Part shown: positions 24,692-39,600 of the stretch, in pieces
How the letters are laid out: each line of letters opens with the position of its first letter
Position numbering within the stretch: position 1 is the stretch's first letter
From: Istiophorus platypterus
Taxonomy: Eukaryota; Chordata; Actinopteri; Istiophoriformes; Istiophoridae
Reading direction: 5' to 3'
Length of the DNA stretch: 64,000 nt
Assembly: GCA_016859345.1 (NCBI GenBank)
Contig: CM029124.1
Coordinates: 10,806,001-10,870,000 of the forward strand
Program-made: the position numbers and the translations under genes
The notes under the pieces: model-generated
The model's input: the letters and a program-made list of their open reading frames with translations, nothing else
The model's database searches: none
Told to the model about the DNA's origin: nothing

Positions 24692-27600
24692 TCAGTTGTG
24701 TTTCAGCTGATCAAGTGAGGGAAAGTTCCTCATCCTCAGACGCTCAAGTTCTTCCCAGAGGAAAGCCAGATCCTCCGCCTGTGCTCTGGATAAGTCCTCC
24801 AAGTTCTTCCTCTTGACGATTTCCTGGTAGCGCTCCTCTGTCTTAGCTGCCGGATTTTCCTCTGAGGCTAATCACCAAAAAAGGCACATTATCAGTCGGG
24901 GGAGATTCTAAAGACTCTTTTGGCAAATTACAGCCTAAATTATTCTTTCATTACCTATTGCTTCATAGATGTGTCTCCTCTCTGCCACAGTCACCTGCAT
25001 TTTAGGCAGCTGCTCTTCTAATATTTTGCTCTTTTCAGCTTTCATTGCGGCCCGCCTGTTAAGCTGTTCAATCTTTTTTATGCGATGCTGCACACTCTGT
25101 AGATGAGTCTTAAAATAGAGCAATATGCATATTAACTTAAAAAGTGCACAAGAGTTGACTGATGAAATGTCATCGTTACTTTTCTGTTACCTTTTCCTGG
25201 AAAGCTATTGTCTTCTCCAGAATGGAAGCTTGCTTGGAAACACGACTGTCACGATCTGTCTTGTTGAGATACTGAAAGAGAAAGGGAATAACTAACATTT
25301 ATGAAGCCAGAATTCAAAATAATATCTGTCTATTTTGATAAAAGATCCCACAACAGTCATGGGAAAAAAATCTTCATTATAAAATGGTCAGGACCACTCA
25401 CAATGGATTTGTTTATATTAAAAGCCTTTCTCTCCTGTGGCTCAAGGGGCTTAAACAATGACAGGAAGCTGCATGCCACACCACAGCAGACACTACCTGA
25501 AGCTTTTGCCAGAGGAAACTGGCACGCCTGGAAACATGTTTTGTGTGCTATGATCATCAGCTTGTTGAAAATAAGATGATGGATGACTCATTTACTTTTT
25601 ATGGTTTTTCTTCATTGCTTGACTGCAAACTCTGTTATTTTTTTTTTAAAAAATCACTAAATTCTAAAATTCCTTTTTTTCCCTTATCTGTATCAAGCGG
25701 TTAATGGATTGCAACTCAGAGCAAAGTATTTTCCTGTTTTTGTGGTCGGTATTTCACTAAACCACCTTTTCACACCTTAGATTTAAAATTGGAAGCAAAA
25801 TGAATCAGAGAGGTTTTCCTGTTTTCAGTGAATAACTGGTATGTTGAAGGCATAAAGAAGGCAAAGATAGTCTATTTATAGTTTTTAAACCAAAACAAAA
25901 TGTAACAAAATATCATCCATCTTTACTCAGGGATTGTAAAAAATTTCTGCTTGTGAAACAACTTGTGAAGCCAAAACCAGAATACATGCCTTACCATCAC
26001 CACCTGAGGTTTGGCCAGAAATGCTAACAGGGACAACTTTTCACTCCATATGCAGAGGATTTGTTGCCATCTCAATCAAATGCTTAACTTTTTGAAAACG
26101 TTTGGCACGTAATCGGCATGTTAGAATTATGTACAGGGTAAAATCTATTCATTATCAAGTAGCATTATTGCTCAGAAAGTGTTGCTTGGTGCCTTTTTCC
26201 ATTTTGAGGCCATGACAGTATTTGATTGAAAATAAAAGATGCTCAGGTCCCCGAGGAAAGCTAGAAAGGCTCCATAATCAGGATCTTGATTACACTCACA
26301 TCCTGTTGCTCCTCAGAAAGACGTAACATCTGGATGTCCTTCGCCTTGTTGTTGAGGTCCTCTATCTGCATCCTCATCATCTTGTGCTCCCACTCCAGCT
26401 GGATGATGCCCTTACAGAAGTCTTTACACTCCACCATGGAGGCTATCTTCTGCTCTCCAAGCATCTGATCATTTAGATAATCATCACTGACAGACAGACA
26501 TTTTCATAACCAATGTATTCGACCCCCCCCCTTGGAGCTGGCTCATTTTGGGCTGCTTTTATCAAACAGAAAATAATTTCTTGGTATTGCATTTAAATTG
26601 CAATTCAATAATTAATGACAATGTGTATATGCAAGTGTGACCCTTTCAATCATAAGAGTATACATCCGAATTTCCAAGAGTCTATGTTTTGCAATAAGTA
26701 AAGGCTGACCCTGATGGTTCTGTTGAGGTCCTCCACCACACTCCTGTGGAGAAGTACAGAGTCGGTGTAGTCAGCCGTCAGGTCTGTGGTAGGCACCTCC
26801 ACCTGTCCCTGTTTGAGCAGAACCTGGACCATGGTGTCCATCAGGAAACGGTTCTTCTCTTTATGTAGACTAGAAGAGAGCAGGACAACAAAAAACACTG
26901 GAGGATTATTCTTTCAAAGACAAATACAATAAAATGCTAACTCTGTCTACTGTTTACTATATCACCTTTATATTTTAGCTTAGTTTTTTGAGCATTCATT
27001 TATGGTTAATAGTCCAAGGGAACGAGACAAATTTAAGAATAAATGTAGGACTTGTGGATCAAGTGCCTTTCTCTCAGGTCATCCCCACTGTATTTTTAAG
27101 CTATGTAAATTAACAAAACATTTTTTTGTTTTCAATCACAACTACTTATAATACAAATGGGTAACATCATAGTAGTACCTCTCAAGTTCATCAGAGAGAT
27201 TTTTTATTTCCTGTTGAGCGGCCTGATGCTCATCTATTCTCTTCCGTAGGAAAGCCTGCATCTCAGCAAGAGTCAAAGCTTTTACTTTTACCTGCAAAAG
27301 GTGTTTTCAACAGTCAACTTCAGATACATACACAGAATAAAATACATACAATAATTTGGTAACGTTTCCTAAATCTGTTTAATAGCTGGGCTGCAGTGAG
27401 CTTTACAGTCATTCATTGTAAAAAATCTAAAACAATGAAAAATATGCTGTGACAGAGAAGTTAGATCCACTATATAAATCGGAAAACCATTGTTAACAAG
27501 AATTAGATTTATATTTGTACATACACTATAAAATATTACGCCAACTACATTTTTGGTATTGCGAAATGCCTCTCTATGTATTTTATGTATGTATGTACTT

Positions 27601-30600
27601 TAACCTGTCCATATCCTTATATTACCTTTTGCTCACTCTCCACTTTTGTTCTGCGGACAAGTGAAAATCTCTCCCAGATGGATGGGTTCAAGCCTTCTGG
27701 TATATTTTCTGGAGCATCCAGCTCCTCCATGGCCTTAAGCATCTTGACAAGCGCATTGGGAGCCAGAGAACCACAGAGACGCTGCTCTTTGAATGGGTTG
27801 TAGTTGTTGTCAGTCTGAGCCCTCATCTTTTGAACCCTGAAGCATGAAAGACTCAGTGCAGTGCAGCTCTGTCTGCAGGCTTTCTACATATGAAGCTATG
27901 AGCCAGCACAACTGCATTATGTTTAATATTTGAAACTAAATTGTAAATATTACCAACCTGGGTCTACGCTTGAACAGCTTATACAAGTGTTCAACAACAT
28001 CAGCTGGTACATCAAAGAATTCCTTCCTGAATTCTTTGTCAAGAAACTTGGGAGACATGGATTATATTATATTATGTGCACAGCCATTCCCAGCCAAAAT
28101 GATTTCGGTGTGTTACCAGTTGGCTTACTTTGTCCTCAGCTACGATGTTGTCATAAGTCTTGTTAAACAATTCTACCTCTTCTTCATGTCTCTTCACCTC
28201 CTCCCCAATTTCATCCTTTTGAAAAATTCATGTCAATAAGGTAAGAGCAGCATTTATGGGAAAACAGTTTCTGGCAGTATTAAAGCTGAACAAAAGTAGA
28301 CAGGTTCGTTCTTGCAGAACTTGTCTGAGCAATGGGAATATGTTATAAACACCTGAGCGTTTCACTCAGGTATCCGTTAAATAACAGAATCTGAAGCTGG
28401 CAGACATAAATTTCTTCAGCATTACTTTGTAAGAGTTTTCTGACCTTGTATGCCAAAGTTTTTTCAAGTTTGAGCTTGAGCTCCAGCTCTCGATTTCTCA
28501 TCTCCTCCTCTATGATTACTGAATAAACAAGGTAAGTGATCTTGAGCTCTTCCTGTAAAATGTATAAAAGACAATGTTAAAAAGGACATTATTTTAGATG
28601 TCACATACATAAGGTATGACAATTATCTCAAGGAGAAAACCCCATTGAGAAGAGAGGATCCTTCGTCCAGGGGAAATGGAGAAAGTTAGAAAAAGGAAAC
28701 AAGAGGATGCAATGATGATGCAGACTGATTTCATGTGAATCTGTCCATGTGTTACATACATGTTCTACACGTGTGTCTGTGTGTGGGTGTGGGTGTGCAT
28801 GCGTGGGGGGGGCTCACCTGATATATAGCCATTTCACATTTTACTTTCTTCTCAAACAGCTTTGTCAAAGTTGCATCAAACCTTTCAGTTGCATCCTTGT
28901 TGGATGCCTGCAGTTTTTTCATTTCAGTTTCCAGTAACTAAAATTACAGTTCACAAATCACTTATAATTATCATTAGTCAGGAAATTAATTTTTATGATC
29001 ATAGCAAAACAGTGCTGCGAAAGCTTCTAGTGTAATACCTTTTTGTATTTCTCTTTCTCCTCACTCAGTTCTTTGGATTTCTTTACATATTCTTTGTGGA
29101 GTTTTTTCTCCTCCTCACTCCAGTGAATATCAGGTTTGGTCAAAACAAACTCAGGCGGAGGTATTTCCTGTGTGGTAAATTCAAAAGAAACTATGTGCCC
29201 TTCATGTTGATTTGTCTAATTCAACTGACACTCCCTTGAAAAGAATTCAAGTGTGAAAAAAAACCTTAGAACATCATTCGCCTAAAGGGAAAGAATTAAG
29301 GTTTTTCTGTGCGAGTATCAATTTTTTTCATTTTGGCTGCAATGACGTAGTCATGTTTATACGTCATAAAAAATGAGAGCAGGAGGTAAAGGAGGGGTTT
29401 TCTCCTGCTCTTTCTCTTTCAGGCATTAAAAAAATGTGTTGTTTCTTTTTTTCTATTCCACGACAGTCCAACACCCATAGACATTCTGTTTATTACTCAT
29501 ATATGACAAAATAATCTTCAAATTTTCAACTATGAGAAACTGGATGCAGAAAATGTTTGTAATTTTTGCTTGAAAAAAGACTAACATAATTAATTTATTA
29601 TAAGAAAAGCTACAGATTAATTTTCCGTCAATTGACTAATCGATTAATTAAATAATCACTACAGCAAGCTAATTTACATCTATCTGCTTTTACAGACAGA
29701 TTCAAGCCCGCTGATGTATTCAAACTGGACTTGACCACTTCCCTAACACCAGTTTACATCAGCTTGGTTTCAACATCTAAACACAGAAGAAGGTGCTGTC
29801 TGCAAATCCAGGTGTGTAAAACTGTGTATTTCAAATTGTTTCTGAATTAATTGATTTAAAAAGTGAGTAGATAATATTTCACAAGAACAAATGTGTCTTC
29901 CATATTGTATATTGTTTTTATATCTGGGTTCCATTACAGTATTAATGCTTTGACAAAAATTTTAATATTTTAACATACCATTTTCAAGATATCCTCTTTT
30001 TTCACTTCAAGCACACCATCCATCATGTCATCGAGAGCCCTTTCTCTGCAATTATCAATCTACAATAGACAGACAAAAAAACAACAACCTTATCAATATG
30101 ACAGAACTGAACAGCTTGCTGTGTTTACGATAAATCACTAAGTAATAAGACATTAATATATTCCATTTCTTTCAGAAAAGAACTGTTAAGTGTGCTCTTA
30201 TTGCTGTTCATAACAATCTTAGATGCAGTATTCCTATATGGAAATTTTTGAAGAATTTGTAAATAGTAATAAACAAGAGTTGAAAAACAAAAACATTATG
30301 GCAGCATACCATGGCAGCCAAACATCTCTGCTCTTCCAACTTCTCCCTCTCCTCCTCCCTTTTCTGTTCTGGGGTGAGGTACTTTTCTGCTTCAATCTAG
30401 AGTGGGACAAAGGTGCATATCTCTGGTAAACTTGGAAAAATCTCACATTGTAATAACCACATACTATTTAACCATCTGGCACAAAAAAACCCAAACACAA
30501 ACACAAAGTACTTCAACATGTTCGCTTTGTTTGTTGAACTTAAATGTTTACAGGAGGAGGTCAGTAACCTCAGAGTCCTCCACAGTGAGCAGCCTCTCTG

Positions 30601-33600
30601 GACACTCGCTGTTGGTCAGGCTGGGTTCCTGCAGCTGCTCCTTCATGTCCAGCTCCAGCATGATCTCCCTGATGTGTTTGTTCCTTTCCCTCACACGGTT
30701 GAGCTCCTGCACCTTCTGCCTGTGTATGGCCTCAAATTCAGTGTTGAAAGCTGTCTTGATGCGATAAATCACATCCTGCATTTGGGGTTGAGTGAAATTT
30801 GGCAAAGAAAAAATATCATGACTGAGCAGACAGCCCATTCTTATAAATCACCTTTTTATGTGTTCTTTATTTCGCTTCCATTATTTTATTCTCTTTTTGC
30901 TTAAGTGTGTTTTTTGGGCAGTGTTTTGGAAAAGTACTGTACAAAAAAAGTGCCATTATTACACTCGCTGAGATCTAACAGTTTTTGGAACAGGTTTGTA
31001 CCTGTAGTAGAACTATTTGGTTGATCCTCTGTTCTGCGGTTTGCAGGCTCAACTGATCATAGATGTAGGGATTCGAATATCCAAACTGAGTGGAGAAACT
31101 TCCCGTTACAGCAGCACTCTCTGCCCTGTGGTCTTCTTCCCTTTGCTCTTCCTCCTTCGCGTTGGTTGTTTTGGAACTTTTCTTTAGGCTGCTCAGCTGA
31201 AAAGGTGGAGACAAATACTTTGGTTGCAAGGGCTGAGATAAATGTTGAGGACTGAGTCTGTGGCCATAAGTCTATAAACTTTATCCCAAGAATATTGCAG
31301 TCAAGAGAACTATCACAACACTTGCTTTGGCCACACAGCCATAAATCTGGCACATATTGGACTGGCACCTACTCAAGCATTTTCATAAGTTTCAACAGTG
31401 AAAGGCCAAACGAAGGGCTGTGATTTAAAGCATCAAATTATGCTCAGGCAGTAAACTCCTTTTGACTTGACCAGTTTTGCCATAAAACGTATTTCCAGAG
31501 AGTAAAGAGCCAGCAAACTGAAAAGGTTGCATTGTTGCAGCTTTTAGAAAATGTCAAACTTTTGGTAAGTCCTTTGCTGTGACTGTGCACGCTGCATTTC
31601 TGTTTCACATTAAAACTCACATATTGTCTAATCCATTCTAACTCATCACATGTGTTTCCTTTGCAGTGTAAATCAGAAATGAAACCACAGACTTTTAAAG
31701 CTTGAGCATTTCTTACAGTGCAGGCAGCCTTTTCAAATTTCCTCATATTCAGAACCCTGTGAAGTTCCTCCTCCTCCTTCTCTGTTCGCTCTTTCAGAGG
31801 ATAGTTCTTCACCTGATGTTCAGCGTGAAATGCCTGTGTTAGAAAGGCAGAAGGTAATTAAAAATAGTTATATATATAGATCACATCCTTCTCATATCAT
31901 TATTTATATAAAATTTGTTTGACATATACAGTACAAATCCTTGCTCTTGATTTTACCTTAATGGCCCTGCCCTTGACTTTCATTGAATCCCAGCACTCTC
32001 GCTTTAGGATGTCACGGAGGTAACATTTAGCCAAAATCTCCCACTCGATTTCTTTTTTCACCTACAATATGACTGCATTAAGAATCACTAAATCATGACA
32101 TCAAAACAAAATGAAAAATTCACTGGATTCATGTGAGTGTGTGTATTACCCTAGTAACCTCCTGCTCAACCATGGCCTCTAGTCTCCTCTGCTCCTCAAT
32201 ATCCAGGTTGAACTCCTTTTGTTCCAGACGCTCAATGTCTGGTAGGTTCTCATTTTCGCGCATCATCTCCTGGATCTGATAATTACAATACAGGCTTTTT
32301 TGTAATTTGTTAAACTAATAGTGTATGTATTTGACCAGAATTCCACAAGCAGTTTTAAACTTTAGCCTGAGTGCTTTAGCTCTCTGATAAACAGTTTTTT
32401 ATTTTTGTTTTTTTTCCTAATTTATTTTATCATGTGCTGCTGTGGGTAATGAGCAGCCTTATAATTACAGGGATAAGTCTTATTAAATTGAAAGCACTAA
32501 CCAAATATACTGTAATGATACAGTATTTTTGCTTAAAAGCACTGTGGGGGATTTTTTTTGTCAGCACATTTTGTGTCTGTCACGAAATCTTCTTAAAATA
32601 AGGACTGAAAATTTTTTAAATATGTCTTAAAACTCACTTACAGTGTCACGTAACTCTTTGACGGTTTTCCTCAGACTTTTCTTCGTCTCAGAATATTTCT
32701 CATTGTCTTCTTTTATAACCTGTTCAATGAATACACATTGAAAACAAATGAAAGAATTTAACTGAACCACACTATAGTGATAATTTGATAAACTTGCCCA
32801 ATGTCAACTTTGCAACACCTTCTCAAGCCACAGCCAGTACACCAGCATGACTTGCAAACAAACTGCATTAACAATGATCAATTTTACAACATAGAAAAAA
32901 AAATTATACATTATTCAACACTTCTTCACTCAACAAGACAGAGCTTGACATAAAAAGAACCCTGCTAGATCACTTGAGTCAGATTAGGAAGAATGTCTTA
33001 GCATTAATGCAAGCTTGAAAGTTCCTTTGCCCGTATCTCTGAGGTTGAGCTGTGAAACACACAATAGATTGCCACACCTTCATTACCAGTTTAATCTTAT
33101 CAAGAAGCTTTGCCAGTTGACAAAGTACTGAACTTTTTTTTTTTTTTTTTTTTTTTTTACACAAATGCTAATCTGCTTTATTTTATCACTTGTTAATTGA
33201 CTTATTTTTCCCATAGTATAAGTGATGATAAATCAAGCTGTTCTTGCAGAGAAACTGTTTGCCAAAAGAAACACAGCTGCTTTTCCGGCAAGATATCACA
33301 CACGGGTGCAAAGGGTACTTTTGGAATCTTCCACCTGCAACACTGTAGAAGAAGAAATATCTAAACACAGTTAATATTATCCACATGGTACACCACCACA
33401 AATATTACAGCATGTTAGTCACTGACCGCCTTCCGCCTGCTTTCCAGCCAAGTGGGGATTGAAGGTGGAGCAGACAGCAGGCTGTTAAAACTCTCATCAA
33501 GCCCTGTCACATCCACAGTTTCTTCCCCACCGCTGACCTGCAGAGTGTCAATTACACATAAAAATAACAATAGACATTTGCTCTGACACAGTGCAAAAGT

Positions 33601-36600
33601 GTTAATTTGGTTCAGTAATGTTCCGTAGGATTTATAGCAGTTTTATAATTCAGAAAAAAACAAAATGCTGACTCATGTTTGATTGATGAAACAGCTCAGA
33701 AAAAAAATGTTTCTTACAAGCAATTCACATTTATCATAACATTATTCAAATTTAATGAGATTCCTCAAACACCTAAAACAGCAACATAACCAGCTCTCCA
33801 CTACAGCTGGACAATATTATCATTATTATTATTAATCTGTAATACAGTGTTTTCTTATAACTGTTTTAGAGAAGTGTCGATGATTGTAGTTTGCGTAGCT
33901 GTTGAACTGTGTTTTGTCATACTGAGAGGTGCTCCCATCATATTTATAGCAATCAGAGAATACTAAATTTACAAACAAAACTCAGTATAAATGGAACATT
34001 GAACTGAACATTTAAACTTTCATGAAGGTAGTATTTATTGCAGGGCTGTGGTATTAAACTTCATTAGTTTCAGGTAAATGTACCTACTGAACTGAGAGTA
34101 TCTTCTGCAAGTGCACTGTGCTGTTTGTTGTGTTGAGTGTTTCAGTAGAGAAAAAACGCAATGCAGCTATAACACTATTATGTATTAAAAATTTACAACA
34201 TAAAAAATAGAACAGATTATTGTTTACCTCGATTTTCTCTGGTTTTTCAGTGTCTGCACAAGACCCTTGGCTCCACTCAGGCAAGTCAATGAGAACAGGG
34301 TTCTCTGTATTGAATATGTTCTTCAAGAAATGAGCCATAGACTGGCTATGCTGCATAGCTTTGTTCACCTCAGCATTCACACCTTTAAGTCTGTATGAGC
34401 CATAGAAAACACATTAGATATGATAGTTGGATATGTACGCTATTTAGTGTGATATGCAACATGACCAGATGAACTTTAATATAACTATGAATGATCACCT
34501 TACAGTAAGTGTAGAGTAAGAGTAAAATAACCTTAAAGGGGAAGGCTGGCAATATTCTACATTTTATTATCATCAACAAATCCCATGAAAAATCCAAACC
34601 CAAGACTGAATTAGTCCGTGTCTCTACAATTTCTGATTTCCTTACCCTGTCTGTGGTACTCAGCCCCTAGCCCAGTTGTTCTCATTGAAGACATAAATCT
34701 TTAAAAACATGTCAAACATAAATACTTTCATTTTTAAAAAAGGATAAGTTATTTCCTAAAAAAACAGGGCATGGTCACAAACATTACTTGAACAGGAATA
34801 AATAGAGCATTGGCTGGGGATAGCACCAGGATGGTGAGATTGACCCAAAGCAACCTAGAGTGCTTTTGTTGATCATAATAAAGGAAAATGCCACCCACTG
34901 GAACGGTGTGACTCATTGATATGTTTTCAATAGTTTTTGGACAACAGTGGGGCTCTATGACACTTAGTGGTACATCAGGGTTTTTGGATTATTGATATTG
35001 GATATTAGTCTTGTATAGGGACTGTTGGTATTGAGAAAAGTTAACCAGACCTGCCCTTTAAATTCCCAACCGTTTAAGCCACCAATGGATTAGACAAACA
35101 GTGAAAAAGCACTAGCTGTAAAAAAATCCTGGAACATTAAAAGATTTAAGATAACAGATAAGTGATCAAAGCTAAAGGACAGTGAAAACATGATTTTTGA
35201 ACTTAAAATAAACGCTTGCAGGAGTAAGCAGAAGAGGCGGATGTGGAATGTGAGTGGGATATGATTCCGTCTGAAGATTATGCTGCCGGGGTTACAAGAT
35301 CTTTGTTTTTTTTTCTGCAGATTGTGGTAATGATCTCCTTGGACCCTCCACTTCAGTTGTATTTATTCACTATTGTCCCTCACAGCCAGCAGTATGAGAA
35401 GAAAAGTACTGTTTAATGTACATTAAAAAAAAAAAAAACAGTTTGAGAGTGACAGCACTAATGTGAGCAACAGTTCCCTCTGCTGTTCATAGCTGTGCAT
35501 TATGTGAGCATGACAGACTGCTTGCTGCTTTACCTGAGATGAGTGCACACAAGAGAGCCATCGTTGAAGCCAGCAGTGAGGAGTGTCTGGCTGTCCGCAG
35601 AGAAGGTCAGACTCCTAATTCCACCAAAGCGGCATGAATGACACTGTAGCTCAATGTATTGCTCCTGTAGTTGCAGCAACAGCATTGTAATAATACACAC
35701 TACGGACAGTGAAAATGTGATTTAAACATTTACAAGAATAATCTCCTACCATGGAAGCAGTTTCTCTGATGCGTAGTAAGCCATCTCGGCCTACAGAAGC
35801 CAGCCACAACTGATGAGGAGACAGAACAAGAGAGGCAGGGCCATGAGGATGACCCTTCACCTCCTGCACTGGTTTCAGCTGGACCACCTGTTGACTGGCG
35901 AGACTATCTGTGTCCTGAGATAAAAAAAATCAGAGAATAATAGTTTCATATTTGAAGTATAAACAGATTAGCATTACATGTTGTAAATGTGTCAAAGATG
36001 TGTTCGTGAGACGAGAGGAGAGGATCCTCGGGTAATCTAGCATTAGCCAGCATCAAACCTGGGGAAGCTGAAATCGCTGAAGAGTTTTCCTCTTGTGGCA
36101 GTAAGCGAATAGTTCACTGACTCCCAGAATACAGGAATTAAGTGGATGAGGCAATTCATAAATGGACACTTTGAGAATGTGAGAAGACAGACAACCATGT
36201 CGGTCTACACAATCAGAACCTGCAGGTCAGCAGAGACACATCATGAATGTAATAAGAAGCAGAGAGTGTCATTTCTTTAACTATAACTTGGATAGCACTT
36301 TAAAATAAACTAGTCATGTTATTTGGCTTATAACCTGTGTGTGGCACACCTCAGAACCTCTGTCACACCCTAGACTTAATCTGTGCGTTTTCCTCTAGAG
36401 ACTTCTATGTCTCATGGTTTTTCTTGTTTAACATAGGCTGCTGTATAAAGACAGTTTGTGTCTGTGTGAACCGCTCAGTGACTGTGCTTTCTTTTAAACA
36501 GTGTTCTGGACAACATCACTAAACACTTGGATACAAATGTCCTGTTAAGTACTATTAATTAGTTATGTGTATGTGTCCAAATATAGTTGCTTCTTTGGAA

Positions 36601-39600
36601 ACGGAACTGCAGTGCACTCTGAAAGCATCTCCTAGGATGAATGATGAGATTTCCAGCCATAAAACAATAGAAACAGTTAGCAAGTGGAAGTCCAGTAAGC
36701 TTAAAGATTTATTTAACTTATGTAACCATGACGTGAAGGAAGCCACTGGCCATTATTATCCTATTAATTTCTATCAACTGGCATAATCCTTGAATTTGGT
36801 TTCATACAACTAATATTCCATCAGCTGCCAGTGGCAAAACAGATTCTCATCTTTTGTTCAGTATTTCAACATCAACTTCCCATGTCCGCAGTGGACCTCT
36901 GAATTTGTTGAACTGCTTTAGGTCAGTGACCACACGATATCTTATGAATAATGTGCTGCATATGACACCCTCATCTTACTTCTTTGACATATCCATAGCA
37001 GACTGTTCAGAGAGGTAATGGGAGCTACTGGCCCTAATCTGTTCTCTATTATTAATATTTATCTATACTCTGGATGGGTACCAAATGATTTAAAATAGCT
37101 TGTAATGAACCAGTGTTGATTTAAAGAAAGAATAAAACCAAAACAGTTTGAGAGTGACAGCACTAATGTGAGCAACAGTTCCCTCTGCTGTTCATAGCTG
37201 TGCATTATGTGAGCATGACAGACTGCTTGCTGCTTTACCTGAGATGAGTGCACACAAGAGAGCCATCGTTGAAGCCAGCAGTGAGGAGTGTCTGGCTGTC
37301 CGCAGAGAAGGTCAGACTCCTAATTCCACCAAAGCGGCATGAATGACACTGTAGCTCAATGTATTGCTCCTGTAGTTGCAGCAACAGCATTGTAATAATA
37401 CACACTACGGACAGTGAAAATGTGATTTAAACATTTACAAGAATAATCTCCTACCATGGAAGCAGTTTCTCTGATGCGTAGTAAGCCATCTCGGCCTACA
37501 GAAGCCAGCCACAACTGATGAGGAGACAGAACAAGAGAGGCAGGGCCATGAGGATGACCCTTCACCTCCTGCACTGGTTTCAGCTGGACCACCTGTTGAC
37601 TGGCGAGACTATCTGTGTCCTGAGATAAAAAAAATCAGAGAATAATAGTTTCATATTTGAAGTACAAACAGATTAGCATTACTTGTTGTAAATGTGTCAA
37701 AGATGTGTTCGTGAGACGAGAGGAGAGGATCCTCGGGTAATCTAGCATTAGCCAGCATCAAACCTGGGGAAGCTGAAATCGCTGAAGAGTTTTCCTCTTG
37801 TGGCAGTGGCGAATAGTTCACTGACTCCCAGAATACAGGAATTAAGTGGATGAGGCAATTCATAAATGGACACTTTGAGAATGTGAGAAGACAGACAACC
37901 ATGTCGGTCTACACAATCAGAACCTGCAGGTCAGCAGAGACACATCATGAATGTAATAAGAAGCAGAGAGTGTCATTTCTTTAACTATAACTTGGATAGC
38001 ACTTTAAAATAAACTAGTCATGTTATTTGGCTTATAACCTGTGTGTGGCACACCTCAGAACCTCTGTCACACCCTAGACTTAATCTGTGCGTTTTCCTCT
38101 AGAGACTTCTATGTCTCATGGTTTTTCTTGTTTAACATAGGCTGCTGTATAAAGACAGTTTGTGTCTGTGTGAACCGCTCAGTGACTGTGCTTTCTTTTA
38201 AACAGTGTTCTGGACAACATCACTAAACACTTGGATACAAATGTCCTGTTAAGTACTATTAATTAGTTATGTGTATGTGTCCAAATATAGTTGCTTCTTT
38301 GGAAACGGAACTGCAGTGCACTCTGAAACCATCTCCTAGGATGAATGATGAGATTTCCAGCCATAAAACAATAGAAACAGTTAGCAAGTGGAAGTCCAGT
38401 AAGCTTAAAGATTTATTTAACTTATGTAACCATGACGTGAAGGAAGCCACTGGCCATTATTATCCTATTAATTTCTATCAACTGGCATAATCCTTGAATT
38501 TGGTTTCATACAACTAATATTCCATCAGCTGCCAGTGGCAAAACAGATTCTCATCTTTTGTTCAGTATTTCAACATCAACTTCCCATGTCCGCAGTGGAC
38601 CTCTGAATTTGTTGAACTGCTTTAGGTCAGTGACCACACGATATCTTATGAATAATGTGCTGCATATGACACCCTCATCTTACTTCTTTGACATATCCAT
38701 AGCAGACTGTTCAGAGAGGTAATGGGAGCTACTGGCCCTAATCTGTTCTCTATTATTAATATTTCTCTATACTCTGGATGGGTACCAAATGATTTAAAAT
38801 AGCTTGTAATGAACCAGTGTTGATTTAAAGAAAAAAAAAAACTTCCACCAATTTCCAAAAAGCGCTAAATATAGGTAGTGAATCAATCTACTAAATCAGT
38901 GCTGTACCTGCAAGGTCCTTCACAGGCAGAGAGAGCAGTGTGAGCAGGCTACCATCATGACTTTTTCCCTCCTGTCCAGTGCACAGAGCAAGAACTTTCA
39001 CCTGTTCACTGTCCCTGTTGCACTGAGTGGACAGTGACAAAATTTGTCCAGGAACAACTAAAAGAAAAAAAAAATTATATCAAAAGGATACAGGGGACCT
39101 TTAGCTGCTTTGTCATTCAATATCTAAGAATAAAACTAACAAATACATTGTTCTTTTCAAGGTAAAGTGTTACATACAATAAGAGAATAATTTTCTATAT
39201 ATCTAAATATCTATTCTAAACTGAAATTACCTTTGTATTAATATGCAAAGGGATTTGGTACGTACAGAAAAGCACTAACATGTCTAATGAAATACAGCAT
39301 GTTAAAAAACAGACCATCTACCTGTATAGCCTATCACTGAAAACTTCTTTGACGGCTTTGCATCTAGTACATAGATATGTGAATCTGAGGCACCGGTGAG
39401 AAGGTAGTGCCCCTCTTGATCAAAACTGGAGCACAAACACACACACGTTCCCAATCATAAAGTATGTTTGTTGCACACAATAAGAAAGCCTGTAACCATT
39501 TAATGTGACATTAGAAGAGCAGTTATCTTCTCTGGGTTTTATGGGTTGGGATAACTCATGCCTCTACTTTCTAAATGTATGATGAGATACTTTTTCACAA

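Larger units (their letters stand above)
37144..38840. repeat. Tandem 1.7-kb duplication, copy B
   Basis: Second copy, about 99% identical to copy A by eye, ending in an A-rich run near 38831-38841. Copy A also starts right after an A-rich run (35425-35438), so A-tract microhomology could have mediated the event. The same pattern would arise if two haplotypes were joined end to end in the assembly. Confidence 0.95.

Noticed and set aside
36337..36786. Two small proteins, repeated identically 1.7 kb downstream
   Set aside because: Pieces of a decayed LINE carried in both copies of the tandem duplication, not genes.
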